Below, piece by piece: positions 39,394 to 48,040 of a DNA stretch of 64,000 nt. Location: assembly GCF_036250065.1 (NCBI RefSeq), contig NZ_CP109199.1:2852001-2916000 (forward strand), given 5' to 3'. Each line of letters starts with the position of its first letter. The first letter of the stretch is position 1. The translations under genes were made by a program, and so were the position numbers. Origin of the DNA: Micromonospora sp. NBC_01699. Its GTDB lineage: Bacteria > Actinomycetota > Actinomycetes > Mycobacteriales > Micromonosporaceae. The notes under the pieces were generated by a model, which was given only the letters and a program-made list of their open reading frames with translations, ran no database searches and was not told the DNA's origin.

Positions 39394-40513
39394 GTCGTGC
39401 CGCCTGTCGCGTGAGGTGGTCGCGTTCGGGGAGGTTGGGCGCCGATCGGGCGGCTTCGGCGTAGAGCCGCGCCGCCGTGACCGGGTCACCGTCACGCTCG
39501 TGCAGATACGCCGCGACGGCGGCGTGGCGGGGCAGGGCCGGGTCGAGCCCCGCCAGGGCGGCCAGGCCGGCGCGCGGGCCGTCGGCCTCGCCGACCGCGA
39601 CGGCCCGGTTGAGGCGGGCCACCGGACTGTCGGTGAGGCGCACCAGTTCGTCGTACCACTCGACGATCTGCACCCAGTCGGTCTCCTGCGCCGTCCGGGC
39701 GTCGGCGTGCAGCGCGGCGATGGCGGCCTGGGCCTGGAACTCGCCCAGGCGGTCGCGGGCCAGAGCGGCCTGGAGCACGTCGACGCCCTCGGCGATCAAA
39801 CGGGTGTTCCACCGGCCGCGGTCCTGCTCGGCAAGGGGCACGAGCCTGCCGTCGGGGCCGGTCCGGGCCGGGCGCCGGGCGTGGTGGAGCAGCATGAGCG
39901 CGAGCAGGCCGGCCACCTCCTCGTGGTTGATCCCGACCGCCAGCTGGCGGGTGAGCCGGATCGCCTCGGCCGCGAGGTCGACGTCACCGGAGTAGCCCTC
40001 GTTGAAGACAAGGTAGAGCACGCGCAGCACCGTCGCGACGTCACCGGGCTGGTTGAACCGGACACCGGAGACGGTCCGCTTGGCCCGGCTGATCCGCTGG
40101 GCCATGGTCGCCTCCGGCACGAGGTACGCCTGCGCGATCTGCCGCGTGCTCAGGCCGCCGACCGCGCGCAGCGTGAGCGCGACGGCCGAAGCCGCTGTCA
40201 GGGACGGATGCGCGCACAGGAAGTACAGCCGGAGCGTGTCGTCCACCTCGCCCGCGCCGGGCACGGGCTCGCCCTCGGCGCGCACCTCGCGGTGCCTTCG
40301 GGAGGCGTCGGCGCGGGCGGCGTCGAGGAACTTCCGCCAGGCCACGGTGACCAGCCAGCCCTTCGGGTCCCGCGGCGGGTCGTCCGGCCACCCGCGCACG
40401 GCCTCCACCAGGGCGTCCTGCACGGCATCCTCGGCCGCCGCGAAGTCGGCTCCGCGCCGGACGAGGATGCCGATCACGGTGGGGGTGAGGGTACGCAGCA
40501 GCGCCTCGTCCAC
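39371..40513 (-). CDS. ECF sigma factor with DUF6596 domain (ECF42 type)
   Basis: A 380-residue sigma factor. Region 2 (AAEDAVQDALVEAVRGWP) and region 4 (LSTRQIAQAYLVPEATMAQRISRAKR) are N-terminal; the rest is the long TPR-like C-terminal domain (VLYLVFNEGYSGD.. LNRAVAV) characteristic of ECF42. These factors have no anti-sigma; in known cases a DGPF/YCII protein encoded next to them is the main target. Here that gene lies 6 nt upstream in the same direction. Confidence 0.92.
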   Translation of the reverse strand: MDEALLRTLTPTVIGILVRRGADFAAAEDAVQDALVEAVRGWPDDPPRDPKGWLVTVAWRKFLDAARADASRRHREVRAEGEPVPGAGEVDDTLRLYFLCAHPSLTAASAVALTLRAVGGLSTRQIAQAYLVPEATMAQRISRAKRTVSGVRFNQPGDVATVLRVLYLVFNEGYSGDVDLAAEAIRLTRQLAVGINHEEVAGLLALMLLHHARRPARTGPDGRLVPLAEQDRGRWNTRLIAEGVDVLQAALARDRLGEFQAQAAIAALHADARTAQETDWVQIVEWYDELVRLTDSPVARLNRAVAVGEADGPRAGLAALAGLDPALPRHAAVAAYLHERDGDPVTAARLYAEAARSAPNLPERDHLTRQAARLNMELRS

Positions 40514-40519
40514 CGCGCG

Positions 40520-40930
40520 TCACTCCGTGATGGTCGGCAGCGCGCACAGGAACGGGCGCACCTCCAGCCACTCGTGGATCGGCTTGCCGCCCGCCCCCGG
40601 AGCGGCGGACAACTCGCCGGCCAGCTCAAGCGCCCGCTCGTACGTCTCGACGTCGATCACCATCCAGCCGGCGATCAGGTCCTTGGTCTCCGCGAACGGG
40701 CCGTCGGTGATCGGTGGCCGCCCCTCGCCGTCGTAGCGGACGAAAGTGCCCTGCGGGGACAGCGCCTGCCCGTCGACGAACTCGCCGGTGCCTTCGAGTC
40801 GAGCGCCGAAGTCCTGCATGTACCGCACGTGGGCCGAGACCTCCTCCGGCGTCCACTGGTCCATCGGCACGTCGTTGACCGCTGCCGGCGCGCCCCGGTA
40901 GTGCTTGAGCAGTAGGTACTTGGCCATCAT
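40520..40930 (-). CDS. YCII-related (DGPF) protein paired with ECF42 sigma
   Basis: A 136-residue protein from the ATG at 40930 with GAGGAG upstream. It has the MAKYLLLKHYRG start and the DGPFAETKDLIAGWMVIDV motif of the DGPF/YCII fold. Function is unknown in the family, but these proteins are the regular partners and targets of ECF42 sigma factors. A second pair of the same type is at 46232-47850. Confidence 0.9.
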   Translation of the reverse strand: MMAKYLLLKHYRGAPAAVNDVPMDQWTPEEVSAHVRYMQDFGARLEGTGEFVDGQALSPQGTFVRYDGEGRPPITDGPFAETKDLIAGWMVIDVETYERALELAGELSAAPGAGGKPIHEWLEVRPFLCALPTITE

Positions 40931-41233
40931 GTTCTCCTCGGTGCGGTACGGCCCCGGTCTGGCCGTGTTCGTCGCGGGGACGGAACCGCCCGCCGGTTCT
41001 CGACATCCCACCGCGATATTTCCCGGCGGACTTTCGAAGACTGGCTACCTCGACCCGGACGGACCACGCTGCCGGCCAGCTTCGCTCCGGGGTTCCGCGC
41101 TCGTTCGTACACATGTGCTATGTGCGGGATCGCGAAAATTTGCCTATCGTCCGGGATGACCGCCGCCGCGAACCTTTGGCCGGGTACGGCGGCGGTCTAT
41201 TGCGCCCATTCAAGGGATCCGGACAGGAGCAAC
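40931..41233. other. Divergent intergenic region
   Basis: About 300 nt between the YCII gene and the NmrA-like gene. It must hold two promoters. No gene or strong hairpin is seen; a GC-poorer patch near 41010-41160 is the likely promoter zone. Confidence 0.35.
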
Positions 41234-42157
41234 ATGACAATCCTAGTGACCGGTGCCTCCGGGAACACCGGCCGTCGGGTGGTGGACCGCCTGGTCGCCG
41301 CCGGCCGGCGGGTACGAGCGATGACCCGCGACCCGCAGTCTGTCCCGCCACGGGTCGGCGTCGAGGTGGTCCGGGGTGATTTCCGGCGGCCCGAGACCTG
41401 GCCGGCGGTGCTCGACGGAGTCGAGCGGATCTACCTGTTTCCCTTTGTCGAGGTCGACGGCGAGCCCGGCGGCGGGTTCGTGGACCTGGCGGTAGGGGCC
41501 GGCGTGCGCCGGTTCGTGGTGCACTCGGCCGCCGCGGCCGGGTTCGAGTCCGCCGACGCTCCGGACGACCCGCAGATCAGCGCCCTGCGGCGGCACCTTG
41601 CCGAGGAACGGTCGGCCCACCGGGCGGTCGAACGGATGGTGGAGGCCAGCGGCGCCGAGTGGACCCATGTACGGCCGGGTCTGCTCGCGGTGGGCGCCCT
41701 GAACTGGGCCGACCGGATCCGGAGTCGACAGGTGGTGCGGGCGCCGTACGCCTCGGCCGGGTTTCCGTGGGTGCACGAGGCCGACGTCGCCGACGTGGCC
41801 GCCGCCGCCCTGCTCGGTGACGGACACCTCGGCGCGGCCCACACGCTCACCGGCCCGGCGAAGGTCAGCCAGGCCGAGCAGGTGGCCGCGATCGGTGCGG
41901 CGATCGGGCTGGACCTCCGGTTCGAGGAGCTGACCCCGGAGCAGGCCCGCGACCAGTGGTTGGCCGACGGTTACGACCGGGGGACCGCCGACTGGCTGAT
42001 CGAGTTGCTGGCCGCCGCCGTCGACGGGCCGGACCTGCTGCCGCCCACCGACACCTACCAACGGATCACCGGACGACCAGCACGCACCTTCGCCCAGTGG
42101 GCCGTCGACCACGCGGACGACTTCCGGCCGACCGCCCGGACGGGAGGAGTCGCATGA
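41234..42157 (+). CDS. NmrA-like NAD(P)-binding protein 1
   Basis: A 307-residue protein with AGGAGC before the ATG. The Rossmann dinucleotide motif VTGASGNTGRRVVDRL opens it, then VEVVRGDF and the YLFPFV strand as in atypical short-chain dehydrogenases/NmrA proteins. It may be an NADPH-dependent reductase or a redox sensor. It overlaps the next, similar gene by 4 nt, and the two are about one-third to one-half alike by eye, so they arose by duplication. Confidence 0.88.
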   Translation: MTILVTGASGNTGRRVVDRLVAAGRRVRAMTRDPQSVPPRVGVEVVRGDFRRPETWPAVLDGVERIYLFPFVEVDGEPGGGFVDLAVGAGVRRFVVHSAAAAGFESADAPDDPQISALRRHLAEERSAHRAVERMVEASGAEWTHVRPGLLAVGALNWADRIRSRQVVRAPYASAGFPWVHEADVADVAAAALLGDGHLGAAHTLTGPAKVSQAEQVAAIGAAIGLDLRFEELTPEQARDQWLADGYDRGTADWLIELLAAAVDGPDLLPPTDTYQRITGRPARTFAQWAVDHADDFRPTARTGGVA

Positions 42158-42996
42158 CAATCCTGCTGACCGGGGCCACCGGTTTCATGGGCCGGCGGAT
42201 CGTGGACGAACTGGTCCGCGTCGGCGAGCCGGTCCGGGCCCTTACCCGTACGCCGGAAAGAGCCGGCCTGCCCGACGGCGTCGAACTGTTCGCGGGCGAC
42301 CTCGAACGGCCCGCGACGATCCGCGACGCGCTGCGGTCGGTGGACCGGTTGTACCTGGTCCCGGCGGCCCCGCAGACCGCGCCGGAGGTGGTCGCGATGG
42401 CCCGCGCGGCCGGCGTACGCGCAATAGTGGTCCTCTCCGGAGCGGCGGCCGACGACGAGGCGTGGACCGATCGCGGTTACCTCGCCGTGGAACGCGCCGC
42501 CGAGCGGTCCGGCCTGGAGTGGACGCACGTGCGGCCGGGGGAGTTCGCCGGCAACTGGCTCGGCTGGGCACCTGCCATCCGCGCGCGGCGGCTGGTCCGG
42601 CGGCCGTACGGCAACGCGGTGACCCAGCCGACGCACGAGGCGGACGTCGCCGAGGTGATCGCGGCGGTGCTGACCGGGGAGGGTCACGCCGGTACGACGT
42701 ACACGTTCGCCGGACCGGAGGCGCTGACCACGGCCGAGCAGGTGCGGCTGATCGGCGTCGCGCTCGGGGAGGAGGTCGGGTTCGAGGAGGACGATCCGGT
42801 ACGGGCCCGTGAGCAGTGGATCCGGGACGGCTATCCGGCGGTCTTCGTCGACTGGATGTTCGGGGTCTGGGCCGACTCCGCCCGCGATCCCGCCCCGGTG
42901 AACGAGGAGTGGGCCGCGCTGGTGACACGGCTGACCGGCCGCCCCGCCCGCACCTTCGGCCAGTGGGCCGAGGACTACGCCGACTCCTTCCGGTAG
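42154..42996 (+). CDS. NmrA-like NAD(P)-binding protein 2
   Basis: A 280-residue paralog of the preceding protein, starting at the overlapping ATG with GGGAGGAG upstream. It has LLTGATGFMGRRIVDEL, the ELFAGDLERPATIRDAL segment and the same C-terminal RPARTFGQWAEDYAD ending. The two proteins likely form a heterodimer or act on related substrates. Confidence 0.88.
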   Translation: MTILLTGATGFMGRRIVDELVRVGEPVRALTRTPERAGLPDGVELFAGDLERPATIRDALRSVDRLYLVPAAPQTAPEVVAMARAAGVRAIVVLSGAAADDEAWTDRGYLAVERAAERSGLEWTHVRPGEFAGNWLGWAPAIRARRLVRRPYGNAVTQPTHEADVAEVIAAVLTGEGHAGTTYTFAGPEALTTAEQVRLIGVALGEEVGFEEDDPVRAREQWIRDGYPAVFVDWMFGVWADSARDPAPVNEEWAALVTRLTGRPARTFGQWAEDYADSFR

Positions 42997-43098
42997 CCGG
43001 GACCGTCTACCTGCTCGGTGGCCGGTACGGCGCCGAGCAGGGCCCGGCGGCGCTGGACAACCACCTCGACCTGATCTTCGGCGGACCGGTCCGGCCGC

Positions 43099-43617
43099 TC
43101 AGGACTGTCCCCGCCGGTTGAACTCCTCGGGGCTTGCCCCACCCGGCATCCGGGTCTGAAAGTCCAGTACGCCGACCCAGGTCGGGCGGACCGCGATCCG
43201 GACCATCCTGGTGTCGGGGTGATCGACCGCGGCGACGTTCGCGGCGCCCTGCTCCGGGCCGGCGTAACGGTGCATGGCCAGCGCGTACTCCGGGACGATC
43301 CCCTCGATGTCGGTGACCTCGGCCCGGCCCCGGATGAGCAGGACCTCCGGCGGGGTGCTGGCGGCGTCGATGGTGACGGCGACGGCCGGGCGAGCCCGCA
43401 GGGCGGCGACCTTCGCCCCGCCGAACGTGGACATCACCACCTCGGTCCCGGTCCAGTGGAAGAGCATCGGGACGATCCGTGGGGTGTCGTCGGCGGCCAC
43501 GTACGCGATCCGGGCCAGTTCGGTTCCGCCGAGCAGGCGTTGCGCCACGGCGCTTTCCAGTAGGCGTACGTCCCCCTGCGGCAGGCTCATCACCTGGTCG
43601 GTGCTCACGGCGGTCAC
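43099..43617 (-). CDS. Pyridoxamine 5-phosphate oxidase-like flavoprotein
   Basis: A 172-residue split-barrel protein of the PNPOx/Rv1155 kind, which bind FMN or F420. The RIAYVAADDTPRIVPMLFHW strand pair and PEVLLIRGRAEVTD fit. A GTG start at 43617 was used. In actinobacteria these enzymes reduce varied small molecules. Single gene. Confidence 0.85.
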   Translation of the reverse strand: MTAVSTDQVMSLPQGDVRLLESAVAQRLLGGTELARIAYVAADDTPRIVPMLFHWTGTEVVMSTFGGAKVAALRARPAVAVTIDAASTPPEVLLIRGRAEVTDIEGIVPEYALAMHRYAGPEQGAANVAAVDHPDTRMVRIAVRPTWVGVLDFQTRMPGGASPEEFNRRGQS

Positions 43618-43943
43618 CGGCCCACCCCCGAGGAACTCCGGGCGGGCGTGCGGTTGTCGCTGCGGGTCTGAGTCATTCCTGTCGTCCTTCGGTGACTGTC
43701 TGCGCTCAGATGGTCGGCAGGCCGTATCTCGCGAAGATCGTCGGTAGGGCGGTCAAGGTCGCTTCCCCGGAATCGCGGGAAGCTCACCAGCCAGAGTCTG
43801 TGGCCGCCGAGACAGGAAGAAAAGGATGAAACACCATGCGTACGGCAAAAAGTCTAAATTCGGCTTGAAAGCACAGGGAGGGGCCCGGTACGGAGGCTTG
43901 TCGCCTCGGTACCGGGCCCCGGAAACCTGTCCGAGCCCGGGAA
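43618..43943. terminator. Intergenic region with terminator for CE15 gene (43880-43920)
   Basis: Within this 326-nt gap, GGGGCCCGGTACGGAGGC (43880-43897) pairs with GCCTCGGTACCGGGCCCC (43903-43920) with one mismatch and a 5-nt loop. It lies 24 nt past the esterase stop. The remainder holds no gene; a short minus-strand open segment near 43706-43765 resembles the end of an ECF/SnoaL protein but is too short to support. Confidence 0.75.
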
Positions 43944-45629
43944 CTAGCCGGCCGAGCAGGTGGGGGTGATGCCCGTGCCCGTGCCGGTGCCCTGGAAGCC
44001 GAACTCGATCGACTGACCGGCGGCGATGGATCCGTTGTAGGCCACGTTGGTGAACTGGACCGTGCCGGTGTTGCCGCTGCGGTTGGCGTTCCACGCGTTG
44101 GTGACGCTGGCGCCCGACGGCAGCGGCACGGCGACCGTCCAGCCGTTGACCGGCGAGGAGCCGGCGGTCACCCGTACGGTGGCGACGAAACCGCCGGTCC
44201 ACTGGTTGACCGACACCGACGCCGAGCACCCGCCACCGACCGGGGGAGTGGTCGGGGGTGGCGTGGTCGGGGGCGGGGTGGTCGGCGGGGTGGTCGGAGG
44301 TGTGGTGGGCGGGGTGGTCGGGGGAGTGGTCGACGGTGTCGTGGGCGGGGTGGTGGGGCCGTCGGTGAGGGTCGGGGTCTGCCAGTCCCGCCACTGGGCC
44401 AGGTCGCCGGCCGCCCGGCTCGATATCCTGATCGTGCCGGGCGCGTTACCCGTCCCCAGCAGGAACTTCTGGATGTTCTGCTGCAACGGCGTACGCCACT
44501 CGGCCCGGTTGGCGCAGTGGCTACCGTCCTGGATGTCGGACCAGTAGGTGATGTTGCTCCCCGCCCCGAGCGCCTTGTAGACCTCCGCGCCGCCCAGGGC
44601 GGCCACGCTCGCGGACCGGGGACCCAGGTTGGCGATGTGGGGGTTGTCCATGATGAACAATCCGCGCGGCGCGACCATGGCCACCATCTGGTGGGTGTCC
44701 ACCGGCAGGTTGTTCGGGCTGCTGGTGAAGGAGCCGAACGCGTCGCCCAGCCACGGCTGCTCACCGTACGCGCTGCTCAGGCTCTGGGCGCCCTCGCCGG
44801 GGATCCCGCGGAAGATCGGCACGCCGGCACTACCGGACTCGATCGGCATGGTCAACGCGATCCGCTGGTCGAAGGCGCCGATGACGAAGGCGCCCTTGCC
44901 GAACCGGGAGCATCCGGTGACGCCGGTCGCATCGGGCCGGAGGATGTTGCCGCCCGACTGCTCGATGACGTCGATGATCCGGCTGACCCCCCAGGACCAG
45001 GCCATCAGCAGCCCGGTGCTGCTGGTGGCGCCGTAGATGGTGTAGAAGGCGCCCTGCTTGTTGTTCCGTGGGGTGCCCTCTCGGCCGACGGCATAGGGGT
45101 CGTAGTTGATGACGGCGGCACCGGCGGCCCTGATGGCGGCCGTGTCCGCGCCGAAACCACCCAGTACGACTACGGCCGGGAACGGGCCGGTGCCACTGGG
45201 CAGCTGGACGCTCGCGGAGAAGGTGGAGTTCCTGCCGTTGTGCGCCACGTTCACGGTGATGTTGCTGTTCGAGACCGTCCCGGTGACGCTCGCCGGCTTT
45301 GCCGGCTTGTCGCCGTAGACGTAGCGCTCCGCCTGTTCCCTGATCTCGGCCCGCCGGCATCGCCAGTCGGACTTGGCGGTGATCCGCGCGCCGTCGATCT
45401 TCTTGAACGGATCGGGAAGCCTGGAGTTGGCGGTCAGCGAGCCGGGCAGGGACACGGCGCAGTCGGCACCCTCGTCCTCGACGAGTGCGGCGGCGCCGAT
45501 GTCGCCGGCGGCGGCCTGGGCGGTGGTGGTTCTCGCTACTGCGGTGACCGCTCCGGCGACCGTGAGCGCCGCTACCGCCAGCGCGACGACTGTCGAACGG
45601 ATCCTGGGGCGGCCCGAGCTGATGATCAC
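43944..45629 (-). CDS. Secreted glucuronoyl esterase (CE15) with CBM2
   Basis: A 561-residue secreted enzyme. GTG at 45629 has GAAGGAG upstream and opens a twin-helix signal peptide. The CE15 domain (about 45-430) has the Ser nucleophile in GCSRFGKGAF and the His in DGSHCANRAEW; these enzymes cut ester links between lignin and glucuronoxylan. A Thr-Pro linker (PTTPP repeats, about 445-475) leads to a family 2 carbohydrate-binding module with the two framing cysteines and Trp residues. Its promoter has the same type of palindrome as the GH11 xylanase gene. Confidence 0.92.
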   Translation of the reverse strand: MIISSGRPRIRSTVVALAVAALTVAGAVTAVARTTTAQAAAGDIGAAALVEDEGADCAVSLPGSLTANSRLPDPFKKIDGARITAKSDWRCRRAEIREQAERYVYGDKPAKPASVTGTVSNSNITVNVAHNGRNSTFSASVQLPSGTGPFPAVVVLGGFGADTAAIRAAGAAVINYDPYAVGREGTPRNNKQGAFYTIYGATSSTGLLMAWSWGVSRIIDVIEQSGGNILRPDATGVTGCSRFGKGAFVIGAFDQRIALTMPIESGSAGVPIFRGIPGEGAQSLSSAYGEQPWLGDAFGSFTSSPNNLPVDTHQMVAMVAPRGLFIMDNPHIANLGPRSASVAALGGAEVYKALGAGSNITYWSDIQDGSHCANRAEWRTPLQQNIQKFLLGTGNAPGTIRISSRAAGDLAQWRDWQTPTLTDGPTTPPTTPSTTPPTTPPTTPPTTPPTTPPPTTPPPTTPPVGGGCSASVSVNQWTGGFVATVRVTAGSSPVNGWTVAVPLPSGASVTNAWNANRSGNTGTVQFTNVAYNGSIAAGQSIEFGFQGTGTGTGITPTCSAG

Positions 45630-45640
45630 TAGGGCTCCTT

Positions 45641-45678
45641 CCGGTTGGGGGATGACGAGCCGGTTGGGGGATGACGAG
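45641..45678. repeat. 19-bp tandem direct repeat
   Basis: CCGGTTGGGGGATGACGAG occurs twice head-to-tail (45641-45659 and 45660-45678), just 5-prime of the esterase start on the minus strand. It probably arose by slippage in the leader. Confidence 0.8.
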
Positions 45679-45742
45679 CGACCGAAATGATCGATGATCA
45701 CGAATGCCAAGCCTCCCAAGTGTCGAGCAGAATATCGCCGAG

Positions 45743-45769
45743 TGTCAATCCTGTTTCCGAAAGTTTCGG
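45743..45769 (-). promoter_or_regulatory. CE15 promoter and upstream palindrome
   Basis: On the minus strand the palindrome CCGAAACTTTCGG (45769-45757) lies 8 nt before TTGACA (45748-45743), a -35 box; a weak GACACT could be the -10 at 18 nt. The arrangement matches that of the GH11 gene. Confidence 0.55.
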
Positions 45770-45867
45770 TAATTCCGATGGGCCCTCACTCGCTGGTCAC
45801 CGCGATCGCACCCGGTCACGCCGTTCGGGAGTGCCGCCCGCAACCGGTCGGCGACCGGCCTCAGGTC

Positions 45868-45882
45868 CCGGAAACTTTCCGG
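45868..45882. promoter_or_regulatory. Second palindrome upstream of CE15
   Basis: CCGGAAACTTTCCGG is a perfect palindrome around a central base, related to the copy at 45757 and to those before the GH11 xylanase. Confidence 0.5.
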
Positions 45883-46049
45883 CAGACAAACTGCCGGATC
45901 CGTCGCCCGGTAGCGGTGAGTGACCACCTGGCCGCAACCGCCGCGTACGGCCGCCGACGCCCGAGCGTCGTACAAAAGATCTTGAGGTGGACCGGTAGTG
46001 GAGCGCCCCACCCGTTCGTCATCCAGTTGACGAACGGGAAGGAGAAGTC

Positions 46050-46235
46050 GTGATGGATGTAGTCGGCAACCGCTTCGCCAACGGACGTATGGGTACGGTG
46101 ACCTGCGTGGTCACCGAGGCGGAGCGGCCGGGCACCTTCGCCTGGACGGTCCTGGACGACGCCGGCCGGGTCGGCTCGGTCTGGCACTACGAGTTGAGCG
46201 ACGGCGCCGAGCCCGCGATTGGAGTTACCCGATGA
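46050..46235 (+). pseudogene. Truncated SRPBCC-like protein coupled to YCII gene
   Basis: Sixty-one codons from a GTG with GGGAAGGAG upstream. The segment GRMGTVTCVVTEAERPGTFAWTVLD.. SVWHYEL matches the middle strands of SRPBCC/polyketide-cyclase-like proteins, which are normally 140-160 residues. Here the N-terminal and C-terminal parts are gone and the reading frame ends at the ATGA overlap with the YCII gene. SRPBCC genes often accompany YCII/ECF42 modules, so this looks like a deleted member still being translated. Could still be a functional small protein. Confidence 0.55.
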
Positions 46236-46576
46236 AGTACCTGATGTTGGTGTGCACGGACCCGGAGTACACCCCCGGCCAGGACGATGGCGCCCCGGAC
46301 GTCGAGGACTGGGCCAGCGAGATGGACGCGAAGGGCATCCGGCTGATGGGTAGCCGCACCCGGATGGCCAGCGATGCCACCACGGTCCGGGTACGCAACC
46401 GGGAGGTGCTGCTCACCGACGGTCCGTACGCGGAGACCAAGGACCTGATGGCCGGCTTCGACATCCTCGAATGCGCCGACCTCGACGAGGCCGTCGAGGT
46501 CGCCTCCCGACACCCGATGGCCTGGGCCGGCGCGATCGAGTTGCGCCCGTTCTGGCCGGACGACGAGCACGAGTAG
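46232..46576 (+). CDS. YCII-related (DGPF) protein, second module
   Basis: A 114-residue protein with MKYLMLVCTDPEYTP and the motif LLTDGPYAETKDLMAGFDIL. It is followed 53 nt later by an ECF42-type sigma gene, giving the same two-gene module as at 39371-40930 but in the opposite order and strand. Confidence 0.9.
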   Translation: MKYLMLVCTDPEYTPGQDDGAPDVEDWASEMDAKGIRLMGSRTRMASDATTVRVRNREVLLTDGPYAETKDLMAGFDILECADLDEAVEVASRHPMAWAGAIELRPFWPDDEHE

Positions 46577-46629
46577 CGAGAACCGATGGGTAGCGGGAAC
46601 GGGCGAGCGGCGAAAGCGGACGGGGACGA

Positions 46630-47850
46630 GTGACCGCGCAGGTCAGGGACCGGATCGCCGATCTCTACGCCGACGGGTGGAGCCGGATCGTGGCCGCCAT
46701 GATCCGGTTCACCGGCGGCAACTGGGACCTGGCCGAGGAGTGTGCACAGGACGCGTTCGCACAGGCGCTGCGCACATGGCCGGAGTCGGGCGTACCGGAG
46801 CAGCCGCTGGCCTGGCTCACGACGACCGCCCGCAACCGCGCCGTCGACCGGATCCGCCGCGCGTCGACCGAGGCGGCGAAGCTGCGAGAGGTGGCCGCCA
46901 TGGAACCCGAGCCGACCCCGCCGTACGCGAGTGACAGCGACATTCCCGACGAACGCCTCGAACTCATGTTCACCTGCTGCCATCCGTCGCTGAACCTCGA
47001 AGCCCAGGTGGCGTTGACCCTGCGGAGCCTGACCGGCATGAGCACGGCCGAGATCGCCCGCGCGTTCCTGGTGCCGGAACGCACCATGGGTCAACGCCTC
47101 TTCCGGGCCAAGCGGAAGATCGCCCACGCCGGCATCCCGTTCCGCGTACCACCGGCGCACCTGCTTCCGGAGCGCCTTCCCGCCGTACTCCATGTGCTTT
47201 ATCTGCTGTTCAACGAGGGATACGGTGACCTGCGGAAGGTTCGGCTGTCCCGGGAGGCCATCCGGCTCGCGCGCGTGCTGACGGCACTGATGCCCGACGA
47301 GCCCGAGGCGCACGGCATGCTCGCGCTGATGCTGCTGCACGACGCCCGACGGTCGGCGCGGATCGACGCCGACGGCGGCCTGGTCCCGCTGGACGAACAG
47401 GACCGCTCGCGGTGGGACCGGGCGCAGATCGCCGAGGGTGACACGATCCTGCAACGGGCGCTGCGCCGACGCCGGGCCGGGCCGTTCCAGATCCAGGCGG
47501 CCATCGCGGCGTGCCACGCCACCGCGCCGGTCGCGGCCCGGACCGACTGGCCCCAGATCGTCGGACTGTACGCACAACTCGCGCTCGTGGCACCGAGCGT
47601 GATCGTGGAGCTGAACCGGGCCGTGGCGATCGGCATGGCCGACGGTCCCGGGGCGGCGTTGCCGCTGGTCGACGCCATCGCCGCGACCGGGCAGCTCGAC
47701 GGGTACCACCTGCTGCATGCCACCCGGGCGGACCTGCTGCGACGTCTCGGGAGCAGGGCCGAGGCCGACGCGAGTTACCGTACGGCGCTCGACCTCGCGC
47801 CCACCGAGGCGGAACGTCGCTTCCTCCGCGACCGGCTGCGGCTGCTCTGA
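46630..47850 (+). CDS. ECF sigma factor with DUF6596 domain (ECF42 type), second copy
   Basis: A 406-residue sigma factor from a GTG start. Region 2 (LAEECAQDAFAQALRTWP), region 4 (MSTAEIARAFLVPERTMGQRLFRAKRK) and the large C-terminal domain (VLYLLFNEGYGDLR, LNRAVAIG) are all present. It should direct transcription of the YCII gene just upstream and perhaps the MFS gene after it. Confidence 0.92.
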   Translation: MTAQVRDRIADLYADGWSRIVAAMIRFTGGNWDLAEECAQDAFAQALRTWPESGVPEQPLAWLTTTARNRAVDRIRRASTEAAKLREVAAMEPEPTPPYASDSDIPDERLELMFTCCHPSLNLEAQVALTLRSLTGMSTAEIARAFLVPERTMGQRLFRAKRKIAHAGIPFRVPPAHLLPERLPAVLHVLYLLFNEGYGDLRKVRLSREAIRLARVLTALMPDEPEAHGMLALMLLHDARRSARIDADGGLVPLDEQDRSRWDRAQIAEGDTILQRALRRRRAGPFQIQAAIAACHATAPVAARTDWPQIVGLYAQLALVAPSVIVELNRAVAIGMADGPGAALPLVDAIAATGQLDGYHLLHATRADLLRRLGSRAEADASYRTALDLAPTEAERRFLRDRLRLL

Positions 47851-48040
47851 CCGGTGGGCGGGGCCCGGCGAGGCGGGTGTTCCGGACAGATCGTGCCGGA
47901 ATGCGGGACGGCCATGCGGCCCGAGGAGCTCACTCGTTTGTCCATCGAGCGGTCCAACGCGGGTAACGCGGCCGGCCGGGACCCGTCCCGTCGCCAGGCC
48001 GAACCATCCCGTCTCCGGTTCCCGAGGAACAGGTAGCGAC

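Noticed and set aside
42997-43121. Open segment reading VYLLGGRYGAEQGPAALDNH and ending in TGA at 43121
   Set aside because: It has protein-like composition and may be a gene remnant, but no start, no recognised family and it overlaps the PNPOx gene end.
43706-43770. Minus-strand tail reading LPTIFARYGLPTI, like the end of a SnoaL/ECF protein
   Set aside because: Fewer than 25 codons, no supporting upstream sequence; noted in the intergenic entry only.
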